NCBI GenBank assembly: GCA_023653785.1
Contig: JAMKCH010035268.1
Span: 105,055-169,054 of the forward strand
Reading direction: 5' to 3'
DNA: 64,000 nucleotides
From: Ophioderma brevispina
Taxonomy: Eukaryota > Echinodermata > Ophiuroidea > Amphilepidida > Ophiodermatidae
Shown here in pieces: positions 12,060-23,870 of this stretch. A program made the position numbers and the translations under genes. The first letter of the stretch is position 1. Every line of letters begins with the position of its first letter. The notes below the pieces were generated by a model. The model did not search any database. It was not told where the DNA came from and was given only the letters and a program-made list of their open reading frames with translations.

Positions 12060-13500
12060 AACATTTAATATGCACTGAACGTTTTGACAACGGCATGTTT
12101 GAAAAGTTCGCCGATCAAATGAGGTTTTCTGTCCGGATTACATGCAGGATTAACGAATTTTGCTCACTAATTGTATTAGCTTCGTTATAAATTTCATTAA
12201 CAAGAACCAAATCAATATGCTTCATATTTGATATTAAATACCTGATCGGCAATGCCCAGCATATATCCAAAACGCAATTAACATCAGAAACTGGCGGTCC
12301 ATGTTGATACTGCAATCATTCAATTATTCTATGAACTGATGAAGATTCGCTTGATCACACAATGTGTATTGAGTTAGTTGAGCTCAGATGATTAGATGTA
12401 ATACTGGCAGTATCTTCCGGGGGGTAGTAGTAGTTATTGTTTGCAAATTACGGCAGGCGTACCAGGCAAACTACGGATCAGGTGTAGGTTCCCTGTATGT
12501 ATGTATCATCGGGGCAGGTTGTTGGCTATTGTTTTTAAACACGATTGCTTTATTTATTTATATAACATTCAATCACTCAACAATCATCCTTACCATCATC
12601 TATGGTCAGGGCAGAATTCGCCGACCAATAGTGCTGTATTGGTAAGCTTGTCAATCCTACGGCGCGGACCGTGATTGGTGTGAATCAGGGAAGGTGTTTG
12701 AATGTAGCGTTTGAACAATGGGATGTTTCGAACAAAATACGATTTGAAAGGTTAAAAAATAAATGTCCCATTTGATTAATGGAAATAATATTCCGTAGGC
12801 TAACAATCAGGCCCCATTCAAGGCAGGGTGGCATAGACTGAAGAACGCCGAATGCGTAATCATTGGAAGGAGTACCTAGAGGGGAATTGAGACAATTAAT
12901 TAGTATGAGCTTCAGAAGCTGTTAAATGTAGACCATTTCTTCTGACACAGTTAATTCAGACAAGCAAAAAACTACTTTCAAAAAGTGCTGCCTTTTATTA
13001 TATTTGTAGCTTTTTCTTTTTGTCACTTTGTATACCATATCAAAAGAAAATCGGGAAAAAAAATAAAAAAAATAAAAAAAATATTGTTCATTTGTTATGT
13101 TTAAATGAGAAAATATGTTATGACTTCCACAAAGTGTTTTAATGACATTATCATGTATTGACATGTACGTTGATCCACCGTGGTTGCATTTCCATGGATG
13201 CTTCCTTTTGTGACAGTACGGTTTGTGAGATTTATGCAAAGAAATCGGCAAAATTACTAACGGCTTAATGTAATTGGAACACAAGTTTTGTTCATTTCTT
13301 TGTAGAGAAAAGATTATAAATCCAGTTCCAGCTGCTGATTATATTGAAGGTGAGAGAAAAACCATACAGGAGCTTTTGATGATAAAAAGTCAACAAACAA
13401 TGTGATTTCTGTAGGGAAACAAAAGATAACACGTTTCAATTGGCGATGTTTGGAATATCCTTTGCATGCAGCTTTTCAAAAATGAATATTATTACACCAT
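12060..13500. other. Intergenic DNA, no gene recognised
   Basis: AT-rich, with an A-rich low-complexity patch at about 13055-13082. The longest open stretch (minus, 12922..13284, 120 codons) contains a Phe/Tyr run translated from this A-rich patch and resembles no family. Confidence 0.45.
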
Positions 13501-13504
13501 ATGA

Positions 13505-14750
13505 TAGTAGGGTATGAACGAGAATCCCATGTCTAGAAGTTTGCGGGAGAGAAGGTTTGAGATGTTTTGTTAATGTTGAAAGGGTGCTGAATCAGGAATT
13601 TTTGGGTCCAACCTCTGGGAAATGGGGGGAACTTTGTAAAATAAGGGGTGTAAATAGTAACTAGGGAAATTTGAAATCAGGTCAGAATTGGGTTTAAAAG
13701 TACACCAAGTATTTGTCCCATTATATGGATTAAAAAAAGGTATAGTTGTATAGATGATTGTGACCTATGATGCCGGGCTATGATGTCACCATATTGACAT
13801 TCAGGACGCCCTATCTGTTGTTTTCTGGCAGGCAAAATTATACAGTCGTTCAATGACGACAACAGAAAATCGGTAATAAATTACTTGCAGAACCTTCTTG
13901 ATCTAATCGCGTTACAAATGCAAACTGGTAGGCATAAGGCAAGCAGCTTAATATGGAATGTTGGTATTATTTTAATTGAACCAAAGTAGGAGCAGAAAAA
14001 CGAAAATTCCTGTGCACAAAGTAGCGGGGCTTCTGCCTGGCCAGTTCTCTCTACACCAACAGGGGCGCCACAAAACATAAACAAATGTCACCTCATCTAT
14101 TAGGCCGGACATTTAGTTGCTCGGCTACAGCCCTGATAAGGTTCAAGGGTCATTCTGGGGGCAAAAAAAATCCAGTGATCAGATTTTTGTTTGAAAAACG
14201 GTGTCCAAATATTGCTTGTCATACCGAAAGCGAAAATTAACTTCAATTATCTGGGTGACAGCTCGGTATACAATTTGAGGTAAAGTTTTGGTGACCCCTA
14301 TAGGGGACCCCTGTAGACCCTTGTTACATTTTTGCCCATGAATTACCAAACCAAATGCCAATTCATGGTAAATGGCAGAGCGAAACAATTCGAACACCAG
14401 TTTCAACGAAATCGGAGAACTGGGTCCACGTTTACCCCCAGGATGACCTTGAACCTAATAGGACTGTACCGGTTTAACTAAGGTGGAACCTCTGGACAAA
14501 ACTATACCTTTTTTAATCCTTAGAATGAGACAACATACAATTGGGTTACTTTAAACAAAATCTTGGACTTTTTTCAAATTTAACCCCTGATACACATTTT
14601 ACCCCCTATTTTCACAAAGTTCCCCAAATTTACCAGAGGTTGGACCCAAAAAACATTCTGATTCAGCACCCTACAAAATATAGGAAAAACATATTAAAAC
14701 CTTCATCCCCAAACTTCTAGGAATGGGATTCTGATTATAACCCTACTAAA
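13505..14750. mobile_element. Large foldback element
   Basis: The left arm (about 13505-13745) is repeated in inverted orientation at about 14505-14750. Matching landmarks are 'tagtagggt' at the left edge against 'accctacta' at the right edge, 'agaatcccat' against 'atgggattct', 'aggttggaccc'-type words, and 'ggattaaaaaaaggtatag' against its complement near 14500. A second, inner inverted pair carries 'aaggttcaagggtcat' (about 14139) and 'atgaccttgaacct' (about 14443). There is no transposase in the roughly 760-bp centre. The arms are diverged, with many small differences. Confidence 0.75.
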
Positions 14751-14759
14751 TACATGAAC

Positions 14760-15320
14760 TAATCATACCAACTCATTGAACGATCCTATACAAGTACTAT
14801 TCTTTTGGGAAAATAAGTTCAGACAACATAATCCCCGTAAACACAAGACTAGATGTTCATAAACAAAGTATAGATGGTTCATGATCGGGCGGTAAGTATA
14901 GGCACACTATTTTCCCTTGGTACTGACTACGAACCATCCCCTCTCACCCTTTGGGCTCGGGTGATAGCTTCGTACATCAGCAAAATAGGGTGCCCTATTC
15001 CCATCTACCTGTTCTCATGATCATGTAGACTTGGTACACATTACATGACCTACTCCAATATAGTTACGACTTTCAAACATCAAACAGCATCAAGAATTGA
15101 CATTGATAACCCGTTTAAAGACATTATTAAAAAAGAAATTGCCCCAAAAATTTACAAACACCCAGCAGAAAGCTTGATGAGGCTTCGAACACCTCGGGTT
15201 TTTGCAAAACTGGAGATTATGTTTGGAAGGTAGAGCAAACTACTGTGTTTCCTCACTCGTACGCACAACCCCCCCCCCCCCACACACAACACACACCGCC
15301 CACGTTATCATCGGTGTTCA
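14760..15320. other. Intergenic DNA
   Basis: No gene recognised. It contains a C run at about 15269-15281 followed by a CA-rich stretch. Confidence 0.45.
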
Positions 15321-15324
15321 TGCA

Positions 15325-15760
15325 GGCGGTGGCGGCCAAGCCTCATCATTATAGCAACTCACCAAAAATGTCAAAAAAATTACAGAATACAAAAATACTG
15401 AGGGCCAACCAACAAACCAATTGTGTGTTTGATGTGGGTGGTTCATGGGTGTTCCCATGACCACATACGACCTCGTCCTCGTTCATTATTCACACAAAAA
15501 AATTCAGAAAAAAAACCCTTCAGTGGAGTTGATTCTTCAACTCCAACGGTTTTGGAATAAGAAAATATCCTTGAAACATATAAAATTTCAGAATTTTTCG
15601 TCAAAGATTTAGCTTTTACGTGTTTAACCAATTACGAGTCTGAAATTTGGATTCTTGGCCGCCCTCCCTGTGTTCATGGTTTGCTGGATTCTATGTACGC
15701 GCCTTTCATTGTAATCTTAAATTTGGAATTGTTGAGATGGCCCTTATTACACGCTTGCTC
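15325..15760. repeat. Dispersed repeat A, copy 1
   Basis: It shares an extended, diverged match with 23430..23870 in the same orientation. Landmarks common to both are 'atagcaactcaccaaaa', 'cagtggagttgattcttca', 'tttggaataagaaa' and 'ccctgtgt'. There is no coding potential. The element class is unknown. Confidence 0.7.
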
Positions 15761-16067
15761 ATTTGCGTTGGTGGGCACACAAGGTTTTATGTAAAAACTA
15801 TATATTAGCTTTTCACACTGCAAGCAGAATTATTGATCAATTTTGCGATCGATCGCATTTCTAGACTTCGAGTCAGCCACCAAATTCATCACTAATACTT
15901 GCCACTCGACAAATACATCGCCGTTGTGCCTCTTCAAATAAACAACACATGTGCGTCTGTTATGTACTTCTGTAAGAGAATGGAGGCCTATATAAATTGT
16001 TTCGGATTTTCTATTCATAGCGCTTATGAGGTGGTTTCCATCATAAGAGATCCACATATATATATAT
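15761..16067. other. Spacer
   Basis: No recognisable gene. A short AT run at about 16055-16067 leads into the adjacent TIR element. Confidence 0.4.
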
Positions 16068-16430
16068 CCGGGGGGGGGGGGGGTGGTTCTCAACACAAAT
16101 GACCATACAGGGACGTGCCACAGACATAGGTACCATTTCAGCTTCTGGATATACAAAGACCCTTTTTTCATGCCAATATTGGTATAGAAGGTCGTTTTTT
16201 CAAAATTTTCTGAAATTTGTTGGCAAAATTAGTCACATTTTATCAATCGGAAACCAAAATTTTCAAAAAAATTGTTGGAAATTAAGTCAAATTTCCTCAA
16301 TCTGAAGCCAAACAATTGCCTCTGGTATAGCTATGGGTCCCTTTTTGGCAAAAAATGGTATAGCGATGGGTCCTATTCCAGAGTCGAGGAGGCAAGTCCC
16401 TACAAAAACCAAAGTTGAGAACCCCCCTGG
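16068..16430. mobile_element. Non-autonomous TIR element with G-run terminus
   Basis: The left end 'ccgggggg...tggttctcaac' is mirrored at the right end as 'gttgagaacccccctgg'. 'catatat' occurs on both flanks (about 16054 and 16432), a weak candidate target-site duplication because the left copy lies in an AT run. The interior contains 'atgggtcc' words, as in 6378..6900, so the two probably belong to one family. It has no coding capacity. Confidence 0.7.
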
Positions 16431-16434
16431 TCAT

Positions 16435-19400
16435 ATATTACCCTCAATGACCTTACTTTAATTGCTGAATATCGGCGCGAAACTTTACAGATGGGGTTGT
16501 ATTTGGGGTGAAGGCCATTCTACCTGTTATGTATGTGAATAGACACGATGTTGCCCATCCCTCATAGCAGTTAGTACCGTTACTTTACGATCGAGTCTCA
16601 AACATGGTATTTGAAAGTAATTATTATGAGTTGGTTGGAATATTAAATTTGATTTTGCAATATCAACTAAACCTCATCGTATTTTCCAGAAAAAATGACA
16701 TCCGATATTTTATTCTTGCAATCAAAAATGACAATTTTAAAATGTATCCTTTTTAAAGGATGTCAGAACATGCCCCCTTTTCATCTATCCCCTGTTTGTT
16801 TTACTTAACATGTGAATTATTTTGCAACTTACATGTTGAGATCAAACAACAAGCTTTCTGTTGGCGCTACTTTCATCAGGGACATTACATTCATTCACAT
16901 CCAAAATTGTTTACTCAAACACTATAAAACATTCGAAATTTTTCGATTACACTACGTTTCTTAATGTACGTTTGCATAAGACTCGCCTGCCGTCAGTGCA
17001 CAATTGCGCGCGTGTTGAAACAGGTGAAGTTTGGCAGGCTTGATTAGACTTGTTCACCGGCTGCTTGTGTGTTAGTAATGAAAAAACAGTAACACAGCAA
17101 CAAGCTAGTTAACTTACAATGCGATTTTAATTTTCCGAGACTAGTTGCTCCGTTACAAGGGTCCCTTTGACCAATGCCAGATGATTGCATTTATATGATT
17201 GTGCAAGGAAATAAAATATAATAAGAGCAAGTAAGTGATTAAAGAATATAAAGGTGCAAGGAAGTCTTCACGCTATAATGATGTTAACTCTATAATACTG
17301 TTAAATGCTGTTGCCAGGAAATCTGTGAACTTCTAGCAGATCTCCCACCCTCTGGAGACATGGTTGATTGGACTAGATAGAGGGTCACTTCATACTTGAC
17401 ATAATTAGAGCCCGTCACCAGATGCTGCCATTTTGCGACATGTGTAGAGTGAACTTGCTAGTGGAAGTTCCGAGAAAAAAGCTGAACTAACTGTTGCTAT
17501 AATTCTGGTTGTCAGATTCATGGCCAGAGTGAACGTGCAGGGTGGCGTGTAAGGCCACAGAAACCCCTCAGTCATGATCATATGAAACAGAATTCGCCTC
17601 GCATTGTGCTCGTATTGTAACCCATGAGGTCAAGCCCACGGGCTGTAAACAGTGATGTGAGCGGTATTGCAATATTGATTCTGCGTCACGAAGATGATTT
17701 TAACTACCTTGAACTGGCTCGCAAGGTGATCCAAAATTCCATTAGCATACCATTAAATTATTATTCTTGCACCATCTAATTGACTTTAGGCGATTCATTT
17801 GAAAAATAACAAACAGTGTGTAGTTAAGGCATTCAAAAAAACCTGTGTAATTTCATGCAAACGTTGCAAAAAAGTTTGTCATCGACCAAATTAACAACTA
17901 AATTAAAATCGTATAATAGTAGATCAGTCTTTATCGCTAAAATAGAGAACACTATGAAACACCAGAAAAGAGAGCAAGACTTGGAAAAATGCAAATATTG
18001 GTCATCGCCGCGCATGTTGTTTGGAACGGCCAACGAGTGACTGAGAAACCACTAAAATTCTGGACCTTGACACTGACTGGACTGAAAAGCACCATGGAAC
18101 TTTGTACATCAATCCACTCCAATCAACTTTAATAGGGACAAAGAATTGGAAATTCCTATTCAAAGGATGCCCGCCCCCGATTGCAATTGATAACCAACAA
18201 AAACCTACTGGGGTGTGTCTTTTGACCACTCACTTATTGTTCTCGTCCCTTTGTTTATTGTGTGGGAGTAGGGTTTGACAAACAAGTAAGAAAGAAAACC
18301 ATAAGTTTTGAACTTGGCCTGCTATCTCCCCTATAGCTAAGATGATGTCTTGGTTTTCTGTCGTGTAGCGAAAGAAATATAAAATCATCTTTTTATATAC
18401 ATTTGGTCCAGGACATTGGGTATCATTCTGCAAAAACAACGGTATCAAAGCAAGGCGAACTCGTATTTACGCTATGCGTAAAATAGTCCCCCGCCAATAT
18501 CGCGAATTCACTAAATGACAACTAAAACGGCACCAGTCCACCCTTAATTTTGGCCAGCACTATCCTCGGCAAAATATGGTTACTCAAGAAATGACTCAGA
18601 AATTGGTAAAATTCACATGCAAATCCCTGAAATTCACTAAATTTAGTTTCAAATATAATTTACTCAATGGGCAACACTCTTGTTTGAAAAATGCATGTTA
18701 TCACCATTGTAAATTTGGGACCCATACTGGGTTGGAAAGCGCGAAACCTTGAATTTTACGTATTTTCCAAGATATGTAAACAGCCTGGCAACCCAAAAGA
18801 ATGACCCACATTTAACAACTAGAACTACACAACTTCAACACACCAAACTCTAATCAGGTCTAGAACTCGTCGACCCGCTTCCTTCCACCCAAGTACATCA
18901 TTATACACGTTACAGAACTCCAGAAAACCTTGTACCGCCCGGTCCTTGGGGAAAATTACATAATTATGCAAATTAGATACGTAATTAGAATATTTTTACA
19001 CCAACATCTATACGGTTGAGAACTCATCAACCTGCGTCTTTCCACCGTAAGTTTACATCATCGTAGCCTACAGAACTCCAGATAATTGTACACAATGTTG
19101 ACATTTTCTGTGGCAATATTGACCTTTTCCCTTGACCTTTTTTTCCCTTCCCTCCCCCCTGACAAGACCCATGGGAGGACCCTGGGGAATGAATTACAAT
19201 GGTTAGTAGTGGGCGTATCCCCTCCTACAATACCAAAGTTTGCCTCCTCTATCACATCCAGAAAAAAGAATGCCCAAATGTTCAAGGTTAACATTTTTAT
19301 CACAACGGACATACGCCATACGGACGGACATAACGGTACGGAGCCCTTTTAATAGTCCCCTCCCGAACGTTCGTTGCGCGGACAAAAATGGTGGGTCCAT

Positions 19401-19850
19401 TTGTTTCTGGAAATGTCCTCGTGTCCCTCTTTCATTCATTGCACTTGGGTGGACCTATCAAATGATGCTCACAAGTAAACATTGTGTTGATAAAGAACAA
19501 GATCAATAAAAACACAACAATGATACTCAATCATATTCATGGTATTTCCCACCCCGCCGTGTGCATACACGGCTAGGTCTTGTATATTTGAGCATTCTTT
19601 TTCTTTAACAAGCGATTTCAGTTTCCTTATTCTTGTTTCTGATGCATTTCCTTTCTTCTTCTTTTCCCTGCAGACCTTCAATTGGCACTATCTCAGCATG
19701 CTTGACAGATAGTGACCAGACTAACACCAAACGACCGCTGTTTCAGTTGGATATGTCCATGAACTTTGAAAACCTGTCGAGATCATCTAGGGTCACAGGG
19801 GTAAAAAGGGTGATTTTTGTTTTTTAAAGTATCACCTCCTACAGATAACA
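16435..19850. other. Intergenic DNA, no gene recognised
   Basis: AT-rich. Open frames of up to 89 codons overlap on opposite strands around 19058-19510 and resemble nothing known. No splice-bounded domain or RNA gene was found. Confidence 0.45.
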
Positions 19851-19854
19851 TTCA

Positions 19855-20700
19855 TGGTTAAGTGACTCATGCATATGAAGTAGCTTGATAGAACCGTCAC
19901 CAAAGTAAAAGAGTTCGAGAGGCAATGTGGGGCTCATTAAGGTCACTTCGGGTCTTAGAGCGCACTGGCACATTTTCACAAAATAATGAATTTTCCTCAT
20001 TTTGCTCTCAAATGATAGTCTAAGGCCATTTGGAAGAACAGAGATATATTTTACCATAAAAATAACATACCAACAACAGATAGGGACACTTGATATGAGG
20101 ATAAAGACATCCAGGAATTTGTAGGCCAACTTTAAAAGTTTTCCATAACTTTAAAGCAACAAATGTGTATATGATATGAATATTTTGACTCGTACTCACT
20201 GATATTAAACCACAACGGTATAGACCGACAACAGTGTGCTAGCGTGGGAAACATGCATACGGAAAGCGTGTTCTTGTGTTAAACCCATTTTCGTCGTCTG
20301 CTGAATTAACGGCCGGCACGGTTAAATTATAAATCGTTCTGTTGTACCCCTCAGGAAGCTGATTGGGTCTTATCATATTGCGGGTGAGGCTTTTTTGTAT
20401 ATAAAAGCCTTACCACCTCAAAAATATCGATTTTGAAAAATCTTGAGGGCGCACTTTTTTCAAATTTGCTAGTGTCTCTTTAATGTTAAAATCTTCAAAA
20501 ATCCCTATCTGCTATATGCAACTTTGCATTGTCACGTGACTCATACATATGAACACCTTCACCAAAGTTGTTGCTTCAGCATGGGGTCAAAGGTCATTAA
20601 AGCGGAACTTCCGTCTTAATGTGAAAAATCTTTAAAAATCCATATCTGCTATATCCCTACCGTCCCTGGACCATTTTTTTCGAACAAAAATGATATTAAG
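19855..20700. repeat. Tandemly duplicated repeat interrupted by a MITE
   Basis: Two direct copies share 'gtgactca.gcatatgaa', 'caccaaagt', 'ggtcattaa', 'acttc.g.gtctta' and 'aaatc.atatctgctatat'. The first copy (from about 19858) is interrupted at TCTTA by the MITE at 19958..20479 and resumes at 20480. The second copy runs uninterrupted from about 20535 to 20670. The second copy therefore preserves the empty insertion site. Confidence 0.7.
19958..20479 (-). mobile_element. TTAA-type MITE, copy 1
   Basis: In minus orientation this matches 35039..35574 over nearly its whole length: 'gtgcgccctcaa', 'cttttatatacaaa', 'acgagtcaaaat', 'aagttggcctacaaat', 'actatcatttgagagc', 'aatgtgccagtgc'. The TIR 'AGAGACACTAGC' abuts an intact TTAA at 20480-20483. 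At the other end 'GCCAGTGCGCTC' abuts a mutated TTAG at about 19955. TTAA target sites occur in the piggyBac and Kolobok superfamilies. Without a transposase the superfamily is unresolved. Confidence 0.8.
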
Positions 20701-22180
20701 CTGACGATTGAGATTTCGATGGGTGCCCCCTACCGGATTAGTAACAGTTGGAGTCTGGACGTAGTCAATTTTTGAACTGGGCATTCAGCAACACAACGCC
20801 TTTAGTCTAGCGGCCACTTCCCGGTCAAGATAAGGAAGCGGGACGCTGGACCTTTTGATCAGGCATTCCGCTGTCGTGGCCCTGCCGCGTTGGTTTCGCT
20901 GCCTGCGGCCCAGCCAAGTGAATACTGCATCTCTAATCGCAGCTAATTTTCCAGCCGTACAGAACAGAATGTGGGCAGTGAATATGGGGTATAAACACAG
21001 ATTTTTGATAAGTGGTCATCTTTGGTATTTTGGCCAATTTGCGACCAAAAACACACGAAAGTTCGTTCCATGTCGAATAAGGGCTTCTGATATAATGCCA
21101 AATAGTCGGCGCTCAGCAAGTGGGCATTTTCCTTTTGTCCACACGGATAGGTTCGTGCTCTAAGAGAAACAACATTGCCTCCTATTTCAGTTTTTTACAT
21201 CGTTTCTATAATTCAAATATGATGGACATTATACAAAGCCAGGACGTATGTGTGTGCGTGAATGTGGAATACTTTTGTTGATGATGAATAACACATCTCA
21301 TGTTCCGAATTCCATTTCTGAATGAATCTAGTTAATTTTGCTACTTGAGCTATCAGCAGCCACTGAACGTAGTCCCCCTCGTTGTTGATGATGGTGTCTT
21401 GTTCTGATCCATCACACTAACTCTCTGTATAGTACCGGGAGAATCGTATCGAGCCCAGTAGATCTCTCTAACAAATAAGTAAAATTTAAAGCTTTGATAA
21501 CACATGTGTTGTAGTCTCTAAATAGTTATTTCCTAAAATCAATAAATGACCTGAAGTTATTATCAACCACAGGGAAAATATGAACCATGAAACAAATTCG
21601 TATTCGTTCAAAACAAAATTTTAAGAATGAATACCATTGTTTCACGATTTGTTTAGCTTCACCAAAAGGGAGGTGAGATGGAACATTTGGTTTTATATCA
21701 GTTTCATGTTGACAGTAAAACAATATGTGTGATTGATTGTTAATAAAAACTTAAGGAAGGCAGAGCATTTTTTTACGGATCTGATTGCACTGGATAGGTT
21801 GTAGACCACCTACCGAGGAACGTTTGGAGGTTTATTGGACAAGCATGTGCAAAAGAAAACCGCCCAACCTTGTTTTGACTTGCTGCTATCGAATCGTTCC
21901 CCATAGAAAACCATGCTTTGACTTATGTCGTGCACGACAGAAAATACTCACTCATCATCTTATATAAAGACGCGTATTCGGCTATTCACTTCAGGTGTGA
22001 TCTAATACATTGATAGCATTCCAAATATGTACAAAAACCTAGATTCGAGACAAAAATGGGGGCGCTCTTTCTGGAAATCTCTCATGTCTCTTTAAAAGCG
22101 TGTCGATATTGCGACAATACAATAAAACACAAAAGATTGCGGAATTGGTTTGTCTATTTACCCTGTAAGCTACAGCTGTT
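20700..22180. other. Intergenic DNA, no gene recognised
   Basis: An open plus-strand frame at 20855..21163 (102 codons) begins in a GC-rich patch but resembles no family. No repeats or RNA genes were recognised. Confidence 0.4.
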
Positions 22181-22760
22181 AGCAGATGGATGTGCAATTT
22201 GTGATAAAAGCATGGAATTTTCCACAGAAGATAAGTGTGCCCATATGCAATCATTTTACGATATGGCCACAGTTGTACCTGTCCTAATATGGCCTGGAGT
22301 GGGCGTTTTCAAAAATGGCACCCAAAATAGCCTAAAATGACAAAAGTACACCTGAAAGATGTCATTTTTAGATGATATGATGTATTTTTGGACAATCTGT
22401 TTGATCTGGTAATGTCTTCAGTTTCACCGATGCATTCATAAGAGGGCGCTTTCAAAAATGGCCGAAAAAATCCAATATCAAGCCGAGAAGTGGCGCTGTG
22501 AGGCAAACTCCATCGCTACACAGATTGTCCCAAATTGGTAATTTTCACATCCAGACCAAGACTTCTTATGGCCATGGGATGCATCAATTCCATCATTGAC
22601 ATAGGGGGACCATCAAACCATTTCAGTGCACGTACCGGGAAGTTGATCCCAGATGGGCAAAATTCATAAGTCAGTCCGCCAGAGGTGAGTGCCAAATTTT
22701 CATTCATTTAAAGAAGCGGGATAAAAATACATATTTTGGTACATTCGACCCACTTTTTAG
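22180..22760. repeat. Dispersed repeat B, copy 1
   Basis: The words 'tgtgcaatttgtgataaaag', 'ggaattttccaca' and 'gggcg.tttcaaaaatggc' recur in inverted orientation at about 25950-26105. A patch at 22523..22685 has acceptor-like 'gctacacag' and donor-like 'gaggtgagt' signals, but the frame between them is interrupted by a stop and no domain is recognisable. I treat it as repeat rather than exon. Confidence 0.5.
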
Positions 22761-23430
22761 ACCAGAGCCACTTTTCCCCGGGCCCCTCAGTCGGGACCAC
22801 TGAAACCATCGATGAAGTCATCAACATCCAGCTAAAAAAGCAGTCAAAGGGGTCCTTTCACCATAGAGGACTGCACGCACGGATGCATAAGGTTTCAAGT
22901 TCTTTGAAATAGGTACCCATTTATCCGTCTAGGGCCTACATGTCAGTGTTCTAGGGTGTAATTTCATAGTGGTCAATTGGAATCATTTCTATGTTAAGGC
23001 ATAACAAACAAAAAACAAAATGCAGACAACGTGCTTTTAAGTGGAATTATATACAATTATTGAACTAGTGAAGTGAATGTGTATAAATGGTACAAGAGGT
23101 ATTCCGGGTTTACGATGTTTATCTTAGGTGGAATGCAGCACAACCCTCCTCCCCCCCCCCCCGTAAAAGTTAATTTCAGAATGGTTGTTCAGAGATTTCA
23201 GGGCATCTTTTTTGCAACAGGAGGTGAAAATGGTCTCCTCTTTACTGAAATAGGTCAGTGTTTTGGGGTGGAAAATTAAGTGTACGTCTATGAGACAGCA
23301 TGAAGTGAGTATATGGAGTGCACTAGAGGCCCGCGGCCAGCATGATCATAGCTACCTTTGAACAGGAAGACTTCTGTCATGCAGATCAACCAGAGACCAA
23401 GCGACGTTACTAACACAGAGCAGCAAGGAC
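22760..23430. other. Intergenic DNA
   Basis: No gene recognised. A C run lies at about 23148-23162. Confidence 0.4.
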
Positions 23431-23870
23431 TGTTTGGAGGCAAATGAGAAGGGTGGCACTGTCCTTGCAGACGATGACGGCCAAGACGAATTCAATATAG
23501 CAACTCACCAAAATATTACAGAAAATTTACAGCAATACGGAGTGAAACAACAAACTATTGGTGCTGCTTTGATATGGGTCAGTCGCGGTTATTCCCAGAC
23601 TATACCTCGTCCTTGTACGTTTTTAATACAAAAAATAAAACATAAAACCTTACAGTGGAGTTGATTCTTCAGCTCCAACAGTTTGGAATAAGAAAGTATT
23701 CCTGACAACATATAACAATTCAGATATTTTGTCAAGATTCACTTTCGTGTTAACCACTGGCGACGTCTAAAGTTGGGATTTCTTCGCCCCCTCCCCTGTG
23801 TCCTTGTTGACATTACCATTGCATATGATGCGTAGGCAATCGAGGCCTGGACAACCAATTACTGTTACTG
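23430..23870. repeat. Dispersed repeat A, copy 2
   Basis: This is the second copy of the repeat at 15325..15760, in direct orientation. It shares 'cagtggagttgattcttca' and flanking words over several hundred bases. The minus strand is open at 23767..23970, but this frame is not shared by the first copy, which argues against coding function. Confidence 0.7.

Noticed and set aside
12341..12360. Second hammerhead candidate at 'ctgatgaagattcgc'
   Set aside because: The CTGATGA word is present, but no stem II and no GAAA-type second core follow at the right distance.
20855..21163. 102-codon plus-strand frame
   Set aside because: Composition and sequence match no family. There is no supporting splice signal.
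22523..22685. Possible exon between 'gctacacag' and 'gaggtgagt'
   Set aside because: An in-frame stop interrupts the plausible frame, and the area carries dispersed-repeat wording shared with 25950-26105. No domain is recognisable.
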